DNA of 64,000 bases from Roseovarius autotrophicus (GTDB lineage Bacteria; Pseudomonadota; Alphaproteobacteria; Rhodobacterales; Rhodobacteraceae). Of this stretch, positions 1 to 8,680 are shown in pieces. Within the stretch, counting starts at the first letter, position 1. Each line of letters starts with the position of its first letter. The translations under genes and the position numbers were made by a program. The notes under the pieces were generated by a model. The model was not told where the DNA came from. It made no database searches and saw only the letters and a program-made list of their open reading frames with translations. The DNA is taken from assembly GCF_018069895.1 (NCBI RefSeq), contig NZ_JAGQDH010000009.1, forward strand, positions 62,001 to 126,000, given 5' to 3'.

Positions 1-217
1 GGCCAAGGCCGCGCACGCGGCCTGCGGCCTCGTGGCCATAGAGCGCCGGGAGCGAGCCGCCCCATCCACCCTCGGCATAGGTGATGTCCGAATGGCAGAT
101 CGCCACCGCGTCGAGCGTGATTTCGACTTCGTCTGGCCCGGGTGCGCGCAAGGACACGTCTTCGATGGAGAGCGGAGCGCCGAATTCGTGGCAGACGGCG
201 GCCTTGATGGTTCGCAT
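1..217 (-). CDS. Zn-dependent alcohol dehydrogenase, N-terminal part
   Basis: The first 72 residues of a medium-chain, zinc-dependent alcohol dehydrogenase; the rest lies beyond the left edge. The protein begins MRTIKAAVCHEFGAPL and carries the catalytic-zinc cysteine context AICHSDITY and the GHEAAG signature of the family. Members oxidise alcohols, or S-hydroxymethyl-glutathione-type adducts, with NAD(P). It is the last visible gene of the minus-strand operon, 63 bp after pcaD. Substrate cannot be told from this part. Confidence 0.85.
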   Translation of the reverse strand, partial: MRTIKAAVCHEFGAPLSIEDVSLRAPGPDEVEITLDAVAICHSDITYAEGGWGGSLPALYGHEAAGRVRGLG

Positions 218-280
218 GAATTTTCCCCTCATTTTTTCACAGGAGAGAGGGATTCGCCGCCGCCCGCAAGTCCGTTTGCG

Positions 281-1081
281 TCACCGCCGACGAATATGGC
301 CAGTGGCGGAGATAAATTCCGATAGGCAGTCGGCATAGGCTTCGGGCGCGTCTACCGGAGGCACATGGCCGGTGCCGCGCAGCAGGCGGAACTGCGAGCC
401 GGGGATGAGGTCTACCGTTTCGCGCACCAGATCGGGCGGGGTAGAGCCGTCTTCGGAGCCTGCGATGCCGAGGGTGGAGAGGCGCAGGCTGGCGGTGGTG
501 GTGTAGAAATCGGTGCCTGCGATGGCGGCGGCGCAGCCGGCATAGCCTTCGGGGGAGTGGCCGGTCAGGTGGTCGAGCCAGGGCCGGTGATGGCCTGCGG
601 CCACATAGGCGCGCGGGAACCAGCGGGTGCAGGAGGCGCGGGCGAGCGTTTCCATGCCGCCGGGGGCGCGCGCGGTGGCGATGCGGTCGGCCCAGATTTC
701 GGGGGTGGCGATCTTGGCCCCGGTGTTCGACAGCACCAGTGCGCGGATGAGATCGGGGCGTTTCACCGCCAGCCCCTGCGCCACCATGCCCCCGATGGAG
801 AGGCCCACGAACATGGCGTCGCGGACCTTGAGGTGATCCATCAGCCGTTCGGCGTCGCGGATGAGCGCGCCCATCGTGTAGGGGGCAGGCGGGGTGGAAG
901 AGGCCCCGTGCCCGCGCGCGTCGTAACGGATGATGCGCAGCCCCGCGGGCAGGAGCGGCAGGATATTGTCCCAGAGATGCGTCCCGGTGCCGAGCGCATG
1001 GGCGAGCACGAGGGGCGCGCCTTCCGGGTCGCCGTCGTCAAGGTAATGCAGTGTCACATCGTCAAGCGCGAGATGGGGCAT
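281..1081 (-). CDS. pcaD: 3-oxoadipate enol-lactonase (alpha/beta hydrolase)
   Basis: A 266-residue alpha/beta hydrolase. The oxyanion-side motif LAHALGTGTHLWDNI, the nucleophile elbow GLSIGG (Ser about 95) and a late GTGHVPPVDAPEAY histidine match the PcaD family, which hydrolyses 3-oxoadipate enol-lactone to 3-oxoadipate in the beta-ketoadipate pathway. It starts only 3 bp after the stop of the dehydratase gene, so it is probably co-transcribed. No other pca gene is visible, which is odd for a dedicated protocatechuate locus; a related esterase of different substrate is possible. Confidence 0.8.
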   Translation of the reverse strand: MPHLALDDVTLHYLDDGDPEGAPLVLAHALGTGTHLWDNILPLLPAGLRIIRYDARGHGASSTPPAPYTMGALIRDAERLMDHLKVRDAMFVGLSIGGMVAQGLAVKRPDLIRALVLSNTGAKIATPEIWADRIATARAPGGMETLARASCTRWFPRAYVAAGHHRPWLDHLTGHSPEGYAGCAAAIAGTDFYTTTASLRLSTLGIAGSEDGSTPPDLVRETVDLIPGSQFRLLRGTGHVPPVDAPEAYADCLSEFISATGHIRRR

Positions 1082-1084
1082 GGC

Positions 1085-2059
1085 TCACTCCAGAAGGCCG
1101 AGGGCGGTGCGGAAGGTGGCCGCGTCCACGTTGCCGCCAGAGATGGTGACGATGACCGCGTCGCCCTCGATCTCGTCGCCGTGGAAGAGGGCGGCGGCCA
1201 GTGCCACCGCACCACCCGGCTCTGCCACGAGTTTGAGCCGCTGGAAGGCGTGGGCCATGGCGCGTAGCGCCTCGTCCTCGCTCACGGTGATGCCGGGGCC
1301 GCAGAGGCGGGACATGATCGGAAAAGTGAGGTCGCCCGGTTGCGGCGTTATGATCGCGTCGCAGAGGCTGCCGGAAAGCCGGGTATTGCGTTGGATTTCA
1401 CCGGAGGCGAGCGAGCGGGCGGTATCGTCGAAATCTTCGGGTTCCACGGGCCGCGCGCGCAGCCCCTTGGCCTCGGCCTCCAGCGCCAGCGCGATGCCCG
1501 AAGTGAGCCCGCCGCCGCCGCAGCAGACCAGCACATCGGCGGTCTCCAGCCCGAGCGCGCGTGCGTCCTCGGCGATCTCCAGCCCGACGGTGCCTTGGCC
1601 TGCGATGACCTGCGGCTCGTCGAAGGGCTTGATGAGGGTGAGGCCGCGCGCGGCGGACAGCGCCGCGCCGAGCGCGTCGCGGTCCTCATGCGCGCGGTCG
1701 TAGAGCGCCACCTCGGCGCCGAGGGCGCGGGTGTTGTCGATCTTGAGGCGGGGCGCGTCGGCGGGCATGATGATGACGCAAGGCACGCCGAATTGCTGCG
1801 CGGCCAGCGCTACGCCCTGCGCGTGGTTGCCGCTTGAGAAGGCGATGACGCCGCGCGCGCGCGTCTCGGGGTCGAGCGCGGAGACGGCAGAGCGGCCGCC
1901 GCGATACTTGAAGCTGCCGGTATGTTGCAGGCATTCGGGTTTGACGTAGACGTGCCGCCCGGCGATTTCGTCGAGGAAAGGGGAGGACAGGAGCGGCGTG
2001 CGCCGCGCGTGGCCGTCAAGACGGGCCTGCGCGGCGCGGATCATCGTGATGTCGGTCAT
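1085..2059 (-). CDS. PLP-dependent threonine/serine dehydratase
   Basis: A 324-residue fold-type II PLP enzyme. The cofactor lysine lies in GSFKYRGG (Lys about 51), the substrate loop is SSGNHAQGVA, and a glycine-rich phosphate loop, CCGGGGLTSG, sits near residue 180. It lacks the C-terminal regulatory ACT domain of biosynthetic IlvA, so it resembles catabolic threonine dehydratases, serine racemases or hydroxyaspartate dehydratases. Its ATG overlaps the stop of the preceding hydrolase gene by 4 bp (ATGA), implying translational coupling. Exact substrate is inference. Confidence 0.8.
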   Translation of the reverse strand: MTDITMIRAAQARLDGHARRTPLLSSPFLDEIAGRHVYVKPECLQHTGSFKYRGGRSAVSALDPETRARGVIAFSSGNHAQGVALAAQQFGVPCVIIMPADAPRLKIDNTRALGAEVALYDRAHEDRDALGAALSAARGLTLIKPFDEPQVIAGQGTVGLEIAEDARALGLETADVLVCCGGGGLTSGIALALEAEAKGLRARPVEPEDFDDTARSLASGEIQRNTRLSGSLCDAIITPQPGDLTFPIMSRLCGPGITVSEDEALRAMAHAFQRLKLVAEPGGAVALAAALFHGDEIEGDAVIVTISGGNVDAATFRTALGLLE

Positions 2060-2889
2060 GTTGTCCGTTCAAGAAGGGTGTGGATTGCGGCGAGGGCCTG
2101 CGGTTCGTCGAGGAAGGGGACGTGGCCCCTGTCGGGCACGGTTGCGGCGATGAGGTCGGGGTGGCGGGCCTTCATGGCGGTGAGGGTGGCCGTGTTCAAG
2201 AGGTCAGAGTTCGCGCCCCGGATCGCGGCGAGCGGCAGATCGCGCAGCGCGTCGAACATCAGCCACAGGTCGGGCACGTCTCCGGTGCCCGCCTGACCGA
2301 TCAGCGCATCCCGCAGCCGCGCGTCATAGCGCAGCGCCAGCCCGCCGTCGGGTTTTTCGGCAAACATCGCCTCGGCCTGCGCGCGCCAGCGGGAGAGGGG
2401 CATGCCGGGGAAGCCGGTCTCGTGGATATGTTTGAGGGCGCTTGCGGCGGTGTCGAGATCGGGCAGGCCGGGTTCGCGGCCCACGTAATCCATGATCCGC
2501 TCCAGCCCCTCGGTGGCGACCTCGGGGCCGATATCGTTCAGCACCACGCCCGAGAGACGGCCGGGATGGGTGTGCGCCATGGCCATCGCCACCAGACCGC
2601 CGCGCGAGGTGCCGATGAGGGCCACGCGGTCAAGCCCGAGATGGTCAAGCAGCTCTACGGCGTCCTGCGCTTCGCGCAGGATGTTGTAGGACATGAAATC
2701 GGGGGCATGGTCCGATTGCCCGCGCCCGCGATAATCGAGCCGGATCACGCGATGACCGGGCAGATGCGGCAGCAGGAACTGGAAATCCGCGCTGTTGCGG
2801 GTGAGGCCCGCAAGGCAGAGGACGGGCGCGCCTGTGCCCTTGTCCTCGTAATGCAGCGAAAGGCCATCGGAGGTGGTAAAATGCGCCAT
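2056..2889 (-). CDS. alpha/beta hydrolase
   Basis: A 277-residue alpha/beta hydrolase. From the chosen start (MAHFTTSDGLSLHYEDKG) the family landmarks follow in order: LCLAGLTRNSADF, RLDYRGRGQSDHA, the nucleophile elbow GTSRGG, and a late DRGHVPFLDEP histidine. The open frame continues 33 codons further upstream into the HAD gene, but the internal ATG overlaps the HAD stop as TGATG and gives the normal N-terminus. Middle gene of a five-gene operon; substrate unknown. Confidence 0.8.
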   Translation of the reverse strand: MAHFTTSDGLSLHYEDKGTGAPVLCLAGLTRNSADFQFLLPHLPGHRVIRLDYRGRGQSDHAPDFMSYNILREAQDAVELLDHLGLDRVALIGTSRGGLVAMAMAHTHPGRLSGVVLNDIGPEVATEGLERIMDYVGREPGLPDLDTAASALKHIHETGFPGMPLSRWRAQAEAMFAEKPDGGLALRYDARLRDALIGQAGTGDVPDLWLMFDALRDLPLAAIRGANSDLLNTATLTAMKARHPDLIAATVPDRGHVPFLDEPQALAAIHTLLERTT

Positions 2890-3575
2890 CACGCGCCTGC
2901 CAGTGCCGGGATGCCGGTCAGGTCCGAGAGTTGCCTGTCGGGGGTGGCGGGCAGGCGATCCACCGGGTCGGCCGCACGGTTGACCCAAGCCGTCTGAAAG
3001 CCGTAACCGGCGGCGGCGCAGGCGTCCCAGCCGTTTGACGACACGAAGAGCACCTCCTCGGGGGCGCAGCCGAAGCGCTGGCCGACAAGGTCATAGACCA
3101 CGCGGGCGGGCTTGTAGATGCCGACGCTTTCGACCGAGAGCACATCGTCGAGCAGATCGCCGATGCCCGCCGAGCGCACCGCGCCGTCAAGCATGTCGGG
3201 CGCGCCGTTCGAGAGGATCGCGGTCTGTTTGCCGGCCTTTTTGAGTGCCGCCAGCATGGCGGGCACCTCGGGGAAGGCGGCGAGTTCCCAGTAGAGTTGC
3301 AAGAGGCGCGCGCGCAACTCGGTATCGTCCTGAAGCCCTTCGGATTCGAGCGCCCAGTCGAGCCCGTCCTGCGTCACCTGCCAGAAACCGATATGCGCCC
3401 CCATCACCGCGCGCAGCCAGGTGTATTGAAGCTGTTTCAGCCGCCATTTCTCGGCGATGGCCGGCCAGTGGCGGGCGAAGGTTTCGCGCCCCGGTTCGGT
3501 GCTGGCCGCGCGCGCGGCGGCGGACACGTCGAAAAGCGTGCCGTAGGCGTCGAAAATGCAGGTGGTGATCGGCAT
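2889..3575 (-). CDS. haloacid dehalogenase type II-like hydrolase
   Basis: A 228-residue HAD-superfamily protein. Motif I is FDAYGTLFD (nucleophile Asp about 9), motif II is ILSNGAPDML, motif III contains KPARVVY, and the acidic/Asn motif is VSSNGWDACAAAGYGF. These are the features of L-2-haloacid dehalogenases, which hydrolyse 2-haloalkanoates to hydroxy acids through an aspartyl ester. Many marine bacteria carry such genes without known halo-acid growth, so the substrate may differ. It is the promoter-proximal gene of the minus-strand operon. Confidence 0.8.
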   Translation of the reverse strand: MPITTCIFDAYGTLFDVSAAARAASTEPGRETFARHWPAIAEKWRLKQLQYTWLRAVMGAHIGFWQVTQDGLDWALESEGLQDDTELRARLLQLYWELAAFPEVPAMLAALKKAGKQTAILSNGAPDMLDGAVRSAGIGDLLDDVLSVESVGIYKPARVVYDLVGQRFGCAPEEVLFVSSNGWDACAAAGYGFQTAWVNRAADPVDRLPATPDRQLSDLTGIPALAGA

Positions 3576-3925
3576 GGCGTTTCCCCTCTCGCGTTTCGCG
3601 CGGAGACTGGCACGGATGGGGGGGAGGGGGAAGGGGGCTGGGCAATGTGGGGGCGCGGTCCTTGACCGTTATGTCCCGACCGGCGACACCGGTCAGCGCC
3701 CGCCTGTCCCCCGGCGGGCGCTTCAGACGTTGCAGACTGGTGCAACGATGGGATTCTGGCGATTGTGGTGCCGCTGGGATCGGCGCGCGAAGCGATGGTC
3801 GAGCGGCCCGCGGGGAGGTGTTTGCGAATCCGTCACAGCTCGATTAAGCTGTGTGTATCGCACAAGCACCCGTGCAGCGACGCGCGGCCTTGCAAACCCA
3901 CCCCCCCCAAAGCACTGGACATCAC
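3576..3925. other. intergenic region between divergent genes
   Basis: A 350-bp gap between the HAD gene and the FKBP gene. It must hold both promoters, but I see no convincing -35/-10 pair and no small gene. It contains G-rich tracts near 3619-3640, a C8 tract at 3901-3908, and a 7-bp inverted repeat (CACAGCT ... AGCTGTG) at 3834-3853. Confidence 0.5.
3834..3853. repeat. 7-bp inverted repeat, possible operator
   Basis: CACAGCT, six bases, then AGCTGTG form a perfect inverted repeat about 73 bp upstream of the FKBP-type isomerase start. The size suits a dimeric regulator site or a small RNA hairpin in the leader. No regulator is implied by the neighbours. Confidence 0.35.
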
Positions 3926-4354
3926 ATGACGCAGGTCAAACCGGGCGATACCGTCCGTATTCACTATACCGGCACGCTGTCTGACGGGCAGACATTCGAT
4001 TCCTCCGAAGGGCGTGATCCGCTCGAATTCACCGTGGGATCAGGCCAGATCATTCCCGGCCTCGATGCCGCCATTCCCGGCATGAGCGTGGGCGAAAAGA
4101 AGACCGTCGCGGTCGTCGCCGACGACGCCTATGGCCAGCCTGATCCTGCCGCGCGCCAGACGGTGCCGCGCGTCGATATCCCGGCGGAAATTCCGCTCGA
4201 TCTGGGCACGCAGTTGCAGGTGCAGACGCCGCAGGGGCAGGTCATGCCGGTGACTGTGGTCGAGGTGACCGAAGATCAGGTGGTGCTTGACGCCAATCAC
4301 CCGCTGGCGGGGCACGACCTGACCTTTGCGATCGAACTGGTCGAGATCGCTTGA
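3926..4354 (+). CDS. FKBP-type peptidyl-prolyl cis-trans isomerase (SlyD-like)
   Basis: A 142-residue cytoplasmic prolyl isomerase/chaperone. It starts MTQVKPGDTVRIHYTGTL and keeps the FKBP core (DGQTFDSSEGRDPLEF, then GSGQIIPGLDAAIPGM), followed by the inserted flap domain typical of SlyD (about residues 70-120). It lacks the histidine/cysteine-rich nickel-binding tail of enterobacterial SlyD. The frame is open 25 codons further upstream, but that extension is unlike the family. The ribosome-binding site is weak. Confidence 0.85.
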   Translation: MTQVKPGDTVRIHYTGTLSDGQTFDSSEGRDPLEFTVGSGQIIPGLDAAIPGMSVGEKKTVAVVADDAYGQPDPAARQTVPRVDIPAEIPLDLGTQLQVQTPQGQVMPVTVVEVTEDQVVLDANHPLAGHDLTFAIELVEIA

Positions 4355-4463
4355 ACGATGGCGCTTGAGCCGCTGCGCGCGCCGGGCTGTTGTGGTCCGG
4401 CGCATTGCATTTCGGATCGGGTGCGATAGGCTGGCACGATGCCGAGCCCGACGGAGAAAGAGA

Positions 4464-5090
4464 ATGTCTGCGACCGAGAAGCTGCTCGCCCGTATCCGTG
4501 ATCTGCAGGACGAACTGGAAGAGGAATTCGCCCGCCGCCGCGACGCGTTCCACTATGGGGTCGAGAACGGGCGCGTGGTGTTCGAGGCCGAGGTGCGCCG
4601 CCGCCACCGAGAAATGCGCGTGCGCCTTGTGACCTTCCTGCGCCGGACGCGCCCTATGACGGTGCTGACCGCACCGCTGGTTTACAGCCTGATCGTGCCC
4701 TTCGTTCTGGTTGATCTGTTCGTGACGGTCTATCAGGCTGTCTGCTTTCCGGTCTACGGCATCGACAAGGTCCGGCGCGCTGATTTCATTCGCGTGGACC
4801 GTCACCATCTTGCCTATCTCAATGCGCTGCAAAAGCTGAACTGCGTCTATTGCGGTTATTGCAACGGCCTGATCGGCTATGTGCAGGAAATCGCCGGCCG
4901 GACCGAGGCATTCTGGTGCCCGGTCAAGCATGCCGCGCGGATCGGGGCACACCATGCCTATTACGCGCAATTCGTGGATTACGGCGATGCCGAAGGGTTT
5001 GCCGAAGGTCTTGCCACCGCGCGCCGCCGGATCACGCGGCCCGGTTTGTCTGGGATCAACTCACGCGATTGCGACACCTTGCCGGACTGA
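4464..5090 (+). CDS. conserved membrane protein of unknown function
   Basis: A 208-residue protein. Residues 1-55 are charged and likely helical (LLARIRDLQDELEEEFARRR), followed by one or two hydrophobic segments around residues 68-100 (VLTAPLVYSLIVPFVLVDLF), then a cytoplasmic part with NCVYCGYCNGLIGYVQEI, where two CxxC-like cysteines could bind metal. The start has a good ribosome-binding site (GGAG at 4453-4456). I do not recognise a characterised homologue. A 15-bp tandem duplication covers its stop codon. Confidence 0.75.
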   Translation: MSATEKLLARIRDLQDELEEEFARRRDAFHYGVENGRVVFEAEVRRRHREMRVRLVTFLRRTRPMTVLTAPLVYSLIVPFVLVDLFVTVYQAVCFPVYGIDKVRRADFIRVDRHHLAYLNALQKLNCVYCGYCNGLIGYVQEIAGRTEAFWCPVKHAARIGAHHAYYAQFVDYGDAEGFAEGLATARRRITRPGLSGINSRDCDTLPD

Positions 5091-5114
5091 GAGACGCGGG
5101 CGTGAGAGACGCGG
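5088..5114. repeat. short tandem duplication over a stop codon
   Basis: TGAGAGACGCGG occurs at 5088-5099 and again at 5103-5114, separated by GCG. The first TGA is the stop of the upstream membrane protein gene. It looks like a recent replication-slippage duplication in the convergent gap before irr. Confidence 0.8.
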
Positions 5115-5125
5115 ACCGAGAGGGG

Positions 5126-5557
5126 TTAGCGCTTGCGGCGCAGGCGGATCACCACATCGACGCTGGCGATCTCGGCGCCTTTGGGGGCGCGGGGCAGGCG
5201 GGCGATTTCGAGATCCTCGGCGGGGGCGTCGGTCAGGCGATTCTCGTCTTCCCAGTAGAAATGTGGGTGGTCATGGGTGTTGGTGTCGAAATGGCTCTTG
5301 GAGCCGTCAACGGTGATCTCCTGCAACAGACCCGCCTCACAGAAGGCGCGCAGCGTGTTGTAGACCGTGGCGAGCGAGACGCTTTCGCCCTGCTTGCGGG
5401 CGCGGGCGAAAAGGCTCTCGGCGGTCACATGCCGGTGTTGTCCGTCTCCCACCAGAAGCCGCGCAAGCGCCACGCGCTGACGGGTCGGGCGCAGCCCGAC
5501 CGAGCCGAGCCAGTCCGAGGCGATTTCGGTGGGGTGCGAAGCGCTCTGCACGTTCAT
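5126..5557 (-). CDS. irr: Fur-family iron response regulator Irr
   Basis: A 143-residue Fur-superfamily regulator. The winged-helix part is GLRPTRQRVALARLL ... VSLATVYNTLRAFCEAGLLQEI, and the metal/haem region is FDTNTHDHPHFYWEDENRL, with the Irr-style histidine cluster. Irr governs haem synthesis and iron uptake in alphaproteobacteria. A frame extension of 10 codons exists, but the chosen ATG is preceded by GGAAGGA. It diverges from fabA across a 180-bp gap; I saw no clear Irr box there. Confidence 0.85.
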   Translation of the reverse strand: MNVQSASHPTEIASDWLGSVGLRPTRQRVALARLLVGDGQHRHVTAESLFARARKQGESVSLATVYNTLRAFCEAGLLQEITVDGSKSHFDTNTHDHPHFYWEDENRLTDAPAEDLEIARLPRAPKGAEIASVDVVIRLRRKR

Positions 5558-5737
5558 CACAGGTCCTTCCCGTATCCATCCGTGCATACTAAGGCGTGAG
5601 GGCGCCGGATTTCAAACAAAATCCTCGGCCGCGAAAGATGGACGCAGATGCGGCGCAGGCTTGCAACGGGGATTTCCCCGGTGTTACAGGGACTGAAATA
5701 TTCGCCCTCTGACCTTGACCAAGAAAGGGTCGCCCGA

Positions 5738-6247
5738 ATGGCCGATTATCCGAGCAGTTTCGACCGAGACGATCTGCTGAAATGCGCGCGCGGAGAGCTT
5801 TTCGGACCGGGCAACGCGCAACTGCCCGAACCGCCCATGCTGATGATGGACCGTATCACCGAAATCTCGGGCGATGGCGGCGCGCATGGCAAGGGGCATG
5901 TGGTGGCGGAATTCGACATCCGCCCCGACCTGTGGTTCTTTCAGTGCCATTTCCCGGGCAATCCGATCATGCCGGGCTGCCTGGGTCTTGACGGGCTGTG
6001 GCAGTTGACCGGCTTCAACCTTGGCTGGCGCGGCTGGCAGGGACGGGGCTATGCGCTGGGCGTGGGTGAGGTCAAGCTGACCGGCATGGTGCGGCCGGAT
6101 CGCACGATGCTGACCTATCACGTGGATTTCACAAAGGCGGTGCAGACAAGACGCCTGACCATGGGCGTGGCCGATGGCCGCGTGGAGGCCGATGGCGAAA
6201 TCATCTATCAGGTCAGGGACATGAAGGTGGCGCTGAGCGAAAGCTGA
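5738..6247 (+). CDS. fabA: 3-hydroxydecanoyl-ACP dehydratase/isomerase
   Basis: A 169-residue hotdog-fold enzyme that dehydrates 3-hydroxydecanoyl-ACP and isomerises trans-2- to cis-3-decenoyl-ACP, the branch point to unsaturated fatty acids. The active-site histidine lies in [13 protein letters not shown] (His 71) and the catalytic aspartate in [10 protein letters not shown] (Asp 85), matching E. coli His70/Asp84 by one residue. Length is normal. The ATG at MADYPSSF was chosen because the 30 codons upstream do not resemble FabA. First gene of fabA-fabB-fabI. Confidence 0.95.
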   Translation: MADYPSSFDRDDLLKCARGELFGPGNAQLPEPPMLMMDRITEISGDGGAHGKGHVVAEFDIRPDLWFFQCHFPGNPIMPGCLGLDGLWQLTGFNLGWRGWQGRGYALGVGEVKLTGMVRPDRTMLTYHVDFTKAVQTRRLTMGVADGRVEADGEIIYQVRDMKVALSES

Positions 6248-6274
6248 GCCACGAAGTGAGCAAAGGAGGCGGCG

Positions 6275-7504
6275 ATGCGTCGAGTCGTGGTGACCGGGCT
6301 GGGGATCGTGTCCAGCATCGGCAATAATGCCGCCGAGGTTCTGGCCTCGCTCAAGGCGGGGCGTTCGGGGATCCGGTTCAACGAGGAGATGGCCGAGCAT
6401 GGCTTTCGCAGCCGTGTGTCGGGGATGATCGACCTTGATATTGCCGAGCATGTGGACAAGCGCGCGCTGCGTTTCATGGGCGGCGGGGCGGCCTATGCCC
6501 ATATCGCCATGGGCCAGGCCATCGCCGATGCGGGGCTTGAGGAAAGCGATGTGGTCAATCCGCGCACGGGCGTGGTGGCCGGATCGGGCGGGCCCTCGAC
6601 AAGCGCGATGCTCGCGGCGCATCAGGTCGCGCTCAAGACCGGATCGACCAAGCGGATCGGGCCTTTTGCGGTGCCCAAGACGATGTGTTCCACGATCTCG
6701 GCCAATCTGGCCACGTCCTACAAGATCAAGGGCCTCAATTATTCGATCACCTCGGCCTGCACCACCTCGCTGCATTGCATCGGCCACGCCACCGAACAGA
6801 TCATGTTCGGCAAGCAGGACGTGATGTTCGCGGGCGGCGGTGAGGAACTGGACTGGTCGCTGTCGTGCCTGTTTGACGCCATGGGTGCTATGTCGTCGAA
6901 ATACAATGACACCCCCGAGACCGCGAGCCGCGCCTTTGACGCGGGGCGCGACGGGTTCGTGATCTCGGCGGGCGGCGGGATCGTCGTGCTGGAGGAGCTG
7001 GAGCGCGCGAAGGCGCGGGGCGCGAAGATCTATGCCGAGGTGACGGGCTACGGCGCCACGTCGGACGGGGCGGACATGGTCGCGCCCTCGGGCGAGGGCG
7101 GCGAGCGGGCGATGCGGCTGGCGCTCTCGACCCTGCCAGAGGGGCGCAAGGTCAGCTATATCAACGCGCACGGCACCTCGACGCCAGTAGGTGATGTGGG
7201 CGAGGTCGAGGCGGTGAGGCGCATCTTCGGGCGCGGCGCCACTCCGCCGATCAGTTCCACCAAGTCGATGGCGGGCCACAGCCAGGGCGCGACCGGCGCG
7301 CAGGAGGCGATCTATTGTCTCCTGATGCTTCAGGACGATTTCATCGCGCCTTCGATCAATGTCGAGACGCTCGACCCTGCGCTTGACCCCGCCGAGATCG
7401 CCACCGCGCGCGTGGACAATGCCGGACTTGATACGGTAATGACCAACAGCTTCGGCTTTGGCGGCACGAACGGTTCGATGCTGCTCGGCAAATATCAGGG
7501 ATAA
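6275..7504 (+). CDS. fabB: 3-oxoacyl-ACP synthase I
   Basis: A 409-residue condensing enzyme that elongates acyl-ACP with malonyl-ACP and is needed for unsaturated chain extension after FabA. The catalytic cysteine is in SACTTSLHC (Cys 162), with histidines in [11 protein letters not shown] and [13 protein letters not shown], and the terminal FGFGGTNGS loop. It begins 27 bp after fabA with AAAGGAGG as ribosome-binding site. Pairing with fabA distinguishes it from FabF. Confidence 0.95.
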   Translation: MRRVVVTGLGIVSSIGNNAAEVLASLKAGRSGIRFNEEMAEHGFRSRVSGMIDLDIAEHVDKRALRFMGGGAAYAHIAMGQAIADAGLEESDVVNPRTGVVAGSGGPSTSAMLAAHQVALKTGSTKRIGPFAVPKTMCSTISANLATSYKIKGLNYSITSACTTSLHCIGHATEQIMFGKQDVMFAGGGEELDWSLSCLFDAMGAMSSKYNDTPETASRAFDAGRDGFVISAGGGIVVLEELERAKARGAKIYAEVTGYGATSDGADMVAPSGEGGERAMRLALSTLPEGRKVSYINAHGTSTPVGDVGEVEAVRRIFGRGATPPISSTKSMAGHSQGATGAQEAIYCLLMLQDDFIAPSINVETLDPALDPAEIATARVDNAGLDTVMTNSFGFGGTNGSMLLGKYQG

Positions 7505-7511
7505 GAGTCAC

Positions 7512-8303
7512 ATGACCATTTCGATGCAGGGCAAGCGCGGGCTGATCATGGGGGTCGCGAACGACCGCTCGATCGCATGGGGGATCGCCAAGGCGATGCG
7601 CGAAGCGGGGGCCGATCTGGCATTCACCTATCAGGGCGAGGCATTTGGCAAGCGTGTGGCCCCGCTGGCCGAAAGCCTTGGCTCGGATATCCTGATCGAC
7701 GCGGATGTGACCGATGATGCCTCGCTCGATGCGGCGTTTGACGCGCTGGCGGAACGCTGGCCCGCGATTGATTTCGTGGTCCATGCCATCGCCTATTCGG
7801 ACAAGTCCGAACTGACGGGCCGGTTTCTCAACACGTCGCGTGCGAATTTCAAGCATTCGCTCGATATCTCGGCCTATTCCTTCATCGAGGTGGCGCGCCG
7901 CGCCTATCCGATGATGAAGGCGCAGGGCGGCACACTTCTGACGCTGACCTATCAGGGCTCGAACAAGGTCGTGCCGAATTACAACGTGATGGGCGTGGCC
8001 AAGGCCGCGCTTGAATCGGTGACGCGCTATCTGGCCAATGACCTTGGCCCCGACGGGATCCGCGTCAACGCGATCAGCCCCGGCCCGATGAAGACATTGG
8101 CGGGCGCGGCCATCGGCGGGGCGCGCAAAACGTTCCGCCATACCGAGTTGAACGCACCGTTGCGCGCAAATGCGACGCTCGAGGCCATTGGTGGCACCGC
8201 CGTGTGGCTCGCCTCTGACGCGGGCGCCTGCACCAGCGGTGAGGTGATCCATGTCGATGGGGGCTACCACGTTCTGGGGATGCCACAGGCCGAGAATCTC
8301 TGA
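7512..8303 (+). CDS. fabI: enoyl-ACP reductase
   Basis: A 263-residue short-chain dehydrogenase-type enzyme that reduces trans-2-enoyl-ACP with NADH in the last step of each elongation cycle. The nucleotide loop GVANDRSIAWGIAKAM and the FabI-specific Tyr-x6-Lys pair in NYNVMGVAKAALE are present, as is the substrate loop PGPMKTLAGAAI. It starts 7 bp after fabB, so the three fab genes form one transcript. Another in-frame ATG lies four codons downstream. Confidence 0.95.
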   Translation: MTISMQGKRGLIMGVANDRSIAWGIAKAMREAGADLAFTYQGEAFGKRVAPLAESLGSDILIDADVTDDASLDAAFDALAERWPAIDFVVHAIAYSDKSELTGRFLNTSRANFKHSLDISAYSFIEVARRAYPMMKAQGGTLLTLTYQGSNKVVPNYNVMGVAKAALESVTRYLANDLGPDGIRVNAISPGPMKTLAGAAIGGARKTFRHTELNAPLRANATLEAIGGTAVWLASDAGACTSGEVIHVDGGYHVLGMPQAENL

Positions 8304-8364
8304 CGCCGCGCAGAGGCCCTCAGTGCGCCGCATTTCCGCCATGGGCGGGCGTTAGCGTGCAGCC

Positions 8365-8670
8365 ATGTCCATGGTCCATGCCCCAAAGACGCCGCGAGAG
8401 GAACTCTATGCCGCACGGGCGCGCAAGGCGCGTGCCCGCGCCTGGCCGGTGGGGATCCTGCTTGTGGGCAGCATCGGCGCGGCGATCTGGCAGGAGCCGC
8501 GCCTTTGGCCCAAGGGGCACGAGATGATGCAGGATGCCTCGGTTGTTCTTGTCCGGATGACCGAGGGCAATGACCGGGTGCGCGGCTTTTTTACCACGCT
8601 GACCGGAGGGCGCACCCCCGACAGCAAGGTCGGGTTGGCCGAAAAGCTGTCCGATGTCCTCGCGCGCTGA
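8365..8670 (+). CDS. small single-pass membrane protein, unknown
   Basis: A 101-residue protein with a basic N-terminus (ARARKARARAW), one transmembrane segment at about residues 27-43 (PVGILLVGSIGAAIW) and a soluble C-terminal part of about 55 residues. The topology suggests a cytoplasmic N-terminus and periplasmic tail. It follows fabI by 61 bp and is convergent with the next gene. No family recognised; two in-frame ATGs (codons 1 and 3) are possible starts. Confidence 0.65.
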   Translation: MSMVHAPKTPREELYAARARKARARAWPVGILLVGSIGAAIWQEPRLWPKGHEMMQDASVVLVRMTEGNDRVRGFFTTLTGGRTPDSKVGLAEKLSDVLAR

Positions 8671-8680
8671 GCCGTGCCGC

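Noticed and set aside
5558..5737. Possible Irr or Fur box between irr and fabA
   Set aside because: No sequence close to an ICE motif or a 19-bp Fur palindrome could be found in the gap.
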